Below are positions 58,040-64,000 of a stretch of 64,000 nucleotides of DNA, piece after piece. The stretch is from positions 71,456 to 135,455 of the forward strand of contig JAVSML010001006.1 in the NCBI GenBank assembly GCA_038503035.1, written 5' to 3'. The notes beneath the pieces were generated by a model. The model worked only from the letters and a program-made list of their open reading frames with translations, was not told the DNA's origin and did not search any database. Position 1 is the stretch's first letter, and every line of letters starts with the position of its first letter. The stretch comes from Crocodylus rhombifer (lineage: Eukaryota > Chordata > Crocodylia > Crocodylidae). Both the position numbers and the translations under genes were made by a program.

Positions 58040-58690
58040 ACTCTGATGAACTACCGTAAGATGCAGGAGGTGGCAAGGGCAAGAGATATTGTGTTGCCTG
58101 TGGACCTACTACCTGATGACAGCTGCCAGGCCGTGTGGGAGTGAATCTTCCACAAGGACCTGCAGAAGGAGCACACAGACTTGAATTGGCAGGTAACCCA
58201 CCAGGCACTTCTTGTGCAGGCATGGAAAAACAATAAAGGGCAGAAAGGCCCCTCAAACTGCCCCCAGCAAACCTGCTGGTGGAAGGCAGAAACAATCATA
58301 CTCCTCCTGATGGTGACAGAGTTCACAGCCCTGACCAGAGAGGTGACTCTGTATAGGCATTTTGTCCAAGCAGCAAGGGACCCCGACAGCCCGCTTCAAC
58401 TAGTTCATCTCCTGTTTCAGGAATGCCCTGTGGAAGACCAGGAACCTGCTCATGAACAGATACACAAACCTCTCAGTTGAGGTCTACATCAAAATGGGAC
58501 TGAGTGAGATGTACTGGTACTACAGGAAGATGGTAGAAGACAATGGGGAAGAGATGGCAGACATCATATGGAAGAGAGGGGACTGGAATAGACTGTTCAG
58601 AGGTGGGTCCCCCAAAGACAGCAACAATGATGATGACAATGATAATGAAGATGGCCACAGAGGCATTGAAAAATGCAATGATGAGTGAAA
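58040..58690 (+). pseudogene. Decayed LINE reverse-transcriptase C-terminal coding remnant
   Basis: The frame from about 58041 reads through VTLMNYRKMQEVARARD, meets a stop after QAVWE (58142-58144), then continues HKDLQKEHTDLNWQ and NCPQQTCWWKAETIILLLM. It shifts frame near 58420 to give NALWKTRNLLMNRYTNLSVE and later WKRGDWNRLFRG. The C...C...ET..LL arrangement followed by an LW..RN motif resembles the zinc-binding tail region of Tx1/R2-like non-LTR retrotransposons. At least one stop and one frameshift make it a fossil. It could instead be a relic of another transposon protein; the LINE call is from motif memory. It starts about 100 bases after the hAT element. Confidence 0.45.
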
Positions 58691-58799
58691 AAGCCTTGGG
58701 AAACAGGTCGGGGAGTTGGGAGGGGGGGTGAAGGAAGGTGCAGGGGGGAGGGCACTGAGGTGGTCCTTTGTGTAATTGTGACTGTTAAAGGCGATGAGG

Positions 58800-59250
58800 A
58801 CAGGAATAGGTGCCAACTTTGGTTTTGCCGGTGGGTGCTTGCAGATGTAAAAAAAAATAATAATAGTGGCTCTTTACTTTAAACTTGGCACGTTCCCACG
58901 CTGAGCCCTGCACATGCCCAGAAAAGGCAGCGTGATACTTCAACCCAGCTCTGCAGCATCTGTAAAGATTGGGCACTTTAGTGGGGCTTTTTTGTCACTT
59001 TTATCTAATAGCTGATTGAATCAGCTTTAGCTAAAAGCACCAAAATGCCCTGCTGAAGCACCCAATCTTTACAGACACTGCAGAACCAGGTTGAAGTAAT
59101 GCACTACTTCTTTTGGTAAAGCGTTTTTTTTTTTAAACATCTGCAAGCAAAATGGCCATGGCTTGAGGGTGCTGAGCACCTGCTAATTTTTTTTGGTGGG
59201 TGCCTGAGCCCCGGAACACCCGGAGTTGTGTCAATGGTGACAGGCATGCA
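58800..59250. mobile_element. Repeat with GGTGCCAACT-type ends, hosting a nested MITE
   Basis: Left AGGTGCCAACTTTGG...GGTGGGTGCTTGCAGATGT and right ACATCTGCAAGC...GGTGGGTGCCTGAG...CCCGGAGTTGTGTCAA. GCTTGCAGATGT and ACATCTGCAAGC are mirror images on either side of the nested palindrome. Confidence 0.55.
58936..59098. mobile_element. 163-bp palindromic MITE bounded by TA
   Basis: TACTTCAACCCAGCTCTGCAG faces CTGCAGAACCAGGTTGAAGTA. Arms of about 50 bp include GTAAAGATTGGGCACTTTA and its counterpart CACCCAATCTTTAC. TA at both outer edges fits Tc1/mariner-type target duplication. Confidence 0.75.
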
Positions 59251-61389
59251 GGGACGCAGGTGCGTGGTGCAGTTTTTTAACAGGAATGAGAATGGTGTAA
59301 CTGTAAAGGTGTATTTTGGATTGTCAGGTGAATCATACTGGTCACAAGACAGGCTGATAGAGATATAGGTAGGTTTGTGTGTATATATATGTGTGTGTTT
59401 GTGTGTGTATTCCAAAAAAAATGTGTATGGATATTTCTTTGTGCTTAAATCAAAACAGTTAAACAGCTTCATGATCACATACCTCCTAAGTGTGCTCTAC
59501 TAGGACAGAAATAACAGGACACTGTGATGACAAAGCACTCCTAGTATGTACTCTGCTTATACCTATAAACCTGGGCCCTGTACCACCATGGGCAAGCTAG
59601 CCCCCAATGAACAAACAAGCACAGATTTGCCTGTATAAAAGTGTCTATGCATAGGGCTGTGGCAAGAATCAAGCTTTTTCACACCCTTATCTGACACACC
59701 AGCATGGGCACAGGTCTATAGTGCAGCCACAGCCTAGATCTAGTTAAAGTAGTATAGCCTCCTCTAGGTCAGAGTCAGCTCTGTCAATTTAAAGAGGCTT
59801 ACACCAGCACAGACATTCCCACAGGGAAGGGGAATATATTATAGCTCCTTATTCCCATATAACTGTGTCCAGTGGTTGTACTGATTTAACTGTTTCAGTA
59901 GAAAGAGAAGTCCTTTGTCAAGATACAAGTGAAACCAATATAAAAATATAGAAAATATATAAACAACATGTATTTGTAATACAAATATTTATAATGTATG
60001 TGTAGAACTCTAAAAATATAAAACTCAAAATACTAATTAGACTAATGTAAAAACTGTGTGTAAACCAGGCCTAAAAAGCTTCTCTTCATAGACACCCCCC
60101 CGCAAACTGATTTAAATTCAGCCAGTGTGTAACTGGGACAATGAAGTTGGGGAGTCTCTAACATCAGTTTTAAACTTTGAGTGTGGCCTGGATTAAAAAT
60201 ACTGTATAAAGTATTTACAAATATTCATATATTTATAATACATTTTGTGTACAAACCCTGCTGTCTGTTAAAACAGTCCAACTTTGCTTGTGAAACAGCC
60301 CTTTGCTGCTTTGTCCACATTAGTAATACTTGCTAATTTTACACTCTTGGAATGGAGCTGGTTTCACAGCTTGGCTTCTTTGCTCTTCAGGCCTACCATC
60401 ACCAGGTCAATTTAGCTACATCTGCTATAGGGTGGGCTAGTCTCTAGTTTTTAATGTCAATTTATGTGTGCTGATTGGGAGTGTGGTTTTGTACTGAAAT
60501 CACCAAAGCCTAAGGATTCCCAATGGGACTGCATAGGCAGTCATACTCGTTTGCAAGTCACCTTGTACAGGGTTAGTTTCTTCTCTTCTAGGAGTGAACT
60601 GCACTGCTTTCAGACCCCCCTAGAGCTGCCTTCAGCCCTTCCCCAGAGGGGCAATTGGTATCTCAAAGCTGATCAAGTCCCAAGGAGATCCCCCACAAGC
60701 TATGCCACTGCTAGGAAACAGTGCCTACACTTTAGCTTTCATTTGGGTGGGGCAAGAAAAGAAAAAAAGACTGCAGAGCAGTAAGGACAGGGCTGCCCCT
60801 TGCTTACCTCCCTCCCACCACTTCCTCCAGCAGACATGCTTGCAGATGCCCTGGCGAATGGCATCTCCCTTGCCCTGCATGCTGTGCCTTTTAGATCCAG
60901 GGGTGCAGCACAGAGCACAACACCCTGTTCTGGCAGCAAGTCACCATCTTTCCCCTCCTGCTTCTATTGTTCCCCTGTGAGTCACCCCCAACATCCACTG
61001 CTAAGTCCCCTCTTCAGGGAGAGGCGGTGGCGGGCACAGGGCCCCTCTGGAGTTTGCAGCACAAAGGTTTCTATTGAAGCCTGTGGACCTCTGTGGGTTC
61101 CACTGCCGCTCCGAGCCCGCACGAGTTAACAAGACGCAGATGGTGTCAGGGAATGTCTTAAATCCGCTTTTACAAGGCTCCCAAACACCTGAATTTATGA
61201 AGCATTTAATCATCCGGCCCCTATCCATTTTTTATACACTCCCCCCTCCCCCGCCCCCTTTCCTCTGCAGATGTTTGGCTGGGCTGGGCAGCAGGAAGGG
61301 CCTCGGGAGGAAGGGGAGAGATCCAGGGGGTCCCCCTGCTATCTGGTGGGCACATGACACATACAGCCGTGGTGAGCAAAAGGAGGTGT
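59251..61389. other. AT-rich non-coding stretch
   Basis: TA/GT-rich sequence at about 59360-59430 and TATA-rich sequence at 59930-60030. Nothing gene-like. Confidence 0.5.
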
Positions 61390-61700
61390 TAGCCAGGTTA
61401 GTCCGAAGTATACAAGAACATAAGAATTGCCATTGCTAGGTCAGACCACAGGTCCGTCTTGCCTTGTCTTTTGTGCCTCATAGTGGCAGAGATGCTGAAA
61501 GAGAGAGTGAACTGGGTATGACCAAGCTTTCCCCACCCTGACTGTTCCTCTCTCACTTGTAGCCTCCAGCATTTAGGGTCTAGGAAGTTCTAATGCAGAG
61601 GCTGCATCCCTAACTCCTACACTCAATAGCTACTGATGCCCCTTTCCTCCAAGAATTTGTCCAAACCCTTTTGAATCTAGCAGAAGTCAGGCAGTAGGTG
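61390..61700 (+). mobile_element. Reptile LINE-associated repeat (CR1-like)
   Basis: Contains AAGAACATAAGAATTGCCATT, GCTAGGTCAGACCACAGGTCC, CATAGTGGCAGAGATGCTG and CCAAGAATTTGTCCAAACCC. This phrase order (ACATAAGAA.GGCCATACTGGGTCAGACCA...) is common in turtle and crocodilian DNA. From memory; exact family not assigned. Confidence 0.65.
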
Positions 61701-64000
61701 CATCTCTACCTTGTCTTCTGTGTAGAGTCATGTAACAGCCTCAGTCTTTGCTGAAGGGGAACCAGCCAGGGAGAGGACGAAGGGGCCTGGGTGCCCATCT
61801 CAATCCAGATCACTTGGGTCCCCAGGGTGGCCGCACTGGAGGTGATCTTCCGAGCAACCTGTGATGGGTGATTTTCAAAGCTGAGTCCCTTCTGCAGTTG
61901 CATCGTAATGAGCCTGCCAGGCCAAAGGGCTGAGCAGAGCAGGTATCCACAGCACACTGCACAGGAATGGGGGTGGCCTGCAGCTTGGTCCCCAGAATGG
62001 AAGAGTTTGTCAGAATGGGCCTGGGGTGGCTGGACATGTTATTGACACGTTGCCTTTGGTCAAGGCAAAGTTAGGTCTAGAGGGTGTGGGCTTGCAGGTC
62101 CTGGTTCAGGACAGCTTCTAGCAGTACACATAGAAGTAGGTGGAGGGAGGGCTCCACTTTCCCCTTGCTGCCTGCCCTGCCTTTTCCTGCTCTCAGCAGA
62201 GATAGGGACTGATAGAAAGGAGGGCCTTCAAACCAAGCAAGCAAATACAAAAGCCTTTACAGTGAAGCACTTCCCCTTCCCCCAGATCTTTAAAACACTG
62301 CTTTGAGTGCACATAAACTACCCACTGCCAAGTCTGGTATCACACACAGCAGGAAGACGGCGGGCATGCTCTGGGCATCTGGGTATTGGCAATTGATGTG
62401 GAGAGTTATGATTTATTCCCAAGCTACTCCATAGTGTTTCAGGAGGAAGAAGTCCTCTTTCCTCCATGCTCAGGGATACTGAGCAGGCCAGAAGTCCTCA
62501 GTCTGTGGCTTAGGATGTGCCAGCCACTCATTCACCACAGGCACTGCTTGACCACTACTGCACACTCTGCTCCCAGCCCCCCCAGCACTACCCCTTTCCT
62601 GCTGGGGGCAGCTCTGAGGGGAATGGGATTTTGATCTGGATTCCTTCCTTCCACGTCTCAGCTCTCAGCCTAGCCAGTTTGATTCACATGGCTGTTTCCA
62701 GGCAATTTCTGATCTAGATCAGGATCAGGATCCCAGGTTCGACCCAAAGGTGGCTGCAAATGCTGAAAGGGGTGCTCCCAGCCAGCACTCTGAGAAGTTT
62801 GTGCTGACCCTGGATGTGGTTTATTCTGAGTTCTTAGGGTCTACTTTACTTCAACTAAACACTTCTTTCAGGTCTAATTGTCCTGGGTTAGTTGCAGAGA
62901 GACTAAGCACTGCCGTCAGGTCCCAGCTTTTAGGTCAGTGGTTCTAATCTTGCTAGACTCAAGGCACCCCTTGTTAAACTCAGAAAACGCCAGCTCTTAG
63001 CTTTCTGAAAACAGACTGATACAAAGAAAAGCTGCACTGTTGTCACTATGTGTATACACACACACATGCATGCATCTGTCTATCTCATGAGACAACAGAT
63101 TTGTGCTGTGTGAGGCATCAGCTCACTGAACATCTGTGAGTATGGCTGAAGGGCCCAGGTCTTGAATGACAGTCTCTTCAGCACTTATCACACGTGAAGT
63201 TCAAAGCTAACGGTCCTGAATGCAGTGTAGGGTTCTTCTAGAGGTTTCTTCTTTCCGCTGCATGTTGTACTCTTCTTTCCTCAAATGCTGTCATTCCATG
63301 CCTAATAGCTTGTTTCAAAGTGCTGAGTGGCCACATGATAGAGTCTCTGCAATTGTCAGGACCAAGACTCTATTGAGGCCTGTGGCTTTGGGTTGGAGCC
63401 ACGTCAAGCTAAAAACTGACATCTGATTTCTCCCAGGATAAAGCCTTTTATTTTGGGATCCTACAGAGGTCGCCAGTGTCCCACACCAAGCATCTCTGAA
63501 GTATCCAAATTTGGTCCTGTGCAATCAGGGCTAATTCAAGGGAATCGTGCATGTACACGATCCTGTTCGGTTGTGAGTCAAATCCCGGGACAATCAGCCC
63601 CAGGATAAACCCTGTGTCCATTCTAGCTTCAGGATTTTGTGCTTTGGGAATGTACTACTGGAGCCAGGAAGGAAAGCAGTGTTTCAGCCCTGCAAAAAGC
63701 CTTTCCTCCCTGAAGCAGGAGGGAGGGAGGAAATCAAGGCTGGGAGTTCACCTTGCAAGCTGGATCTCCAGCTGGTCCCCATGAGTCCCGCAGGTGACTT
63801 CCTCCCCACCACCCCCTGCAGCCTCCTGATATTAAATCCACCAGTCCTGATAATGGCTTTGACAGATTCTTCCCTGCAGCCAGGGGAGGTGTGAAGGGAC
63901 CAGGTGCCTCCAACTCTGCTGGTAGCCCCACACATGTGTTTTCATGTGTGCTTTACCGACATCTAGTGGCTGTGGTGTCCCACCGCAGGCTGGTGTTCTC
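61701..64000. other. Non-coding stretch to the window end
   Basis: A worn copy of the 57.6-kb hAT family starts at about 62938 (CAGTGGTTCTAATCTTGC, AGACTCAAGGCACCCC, CGCCAGCTCTTAG). A short CA repeat lies at 63055-63066. I see no exon or RNA gene in the rest. Confidence 0.5.

Overview
The window looks like nuclear DNA of a sauropsid vertebrate, most likely a crocodilian or turtle. Coding density is very low. CpG islands stand out against an AT-rich background. CR1-type LINE 3' ends, old MIR/CORE-SINE fragments and many short palindromic DNA transposons are present, with 8-bp hAT-type target duplications that can be read directly. The clade call rests on these repeat types as I remember them, not on a search.

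There is one convincing protein-coding gene, on the + strand at about 37079-39032 inside a large CpG island. It encodes a SKI/DACH-domain protein of the SKIDA1 family. The N-terminal SKI/DACH fold, a Ser/Glu-rich acidic centre and the C-terminal block ending in PPSLKF are all recognisable. The domain differs enough from the SKIDA1 I remember that a paralogue is more likely than SKIDA1 itself. The frame breaks once, at a run of seven Cs (38105-38111), and protein-like sequence continues in the shifted frame to the stop. A candidate promoter (CRE-like, CCAAT and TATA-like motifs) lies about 0.55 kb upstream.

Layout. 1-0.64 kb: CpG island cut by the window edge. 0.64-9.3 kb: AT-rich DNA with nested MITE/hAT elements and MIR-like SINEs. 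9.5-10.3 kb: orphan CpG island. 10.3-25.2 kb: dense transposon fossils, many inserted into one another. 25.3-26.9 kb: CpG island split by a minisatellite whose repeat carries a TTATAATAAAGG-type core. 27-49.5 kb: a zone almost free of recognisable transposons around the SKIDA1-like gene, with microsatellites, a GT-rich minisatellite and AT/homeobox-site-rich blocks that look like conserved regulatory DNA. 49.5-64 kb: transposon-rich again, with CR1 pieces, hAT elements, a decayed LINE reverse-transcriptase C-terminal reading frame and palindromic MITEs.

The picture is of an isolated developmental-type gene in a protected, regulatory-looking block with repeat-rich flanks. I found no tRNA or rRNA gene, CRISPR array, operon or prokaryotic-style system. 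Most long open frames here are by-products of GC-rich sequence lacking stop codons.
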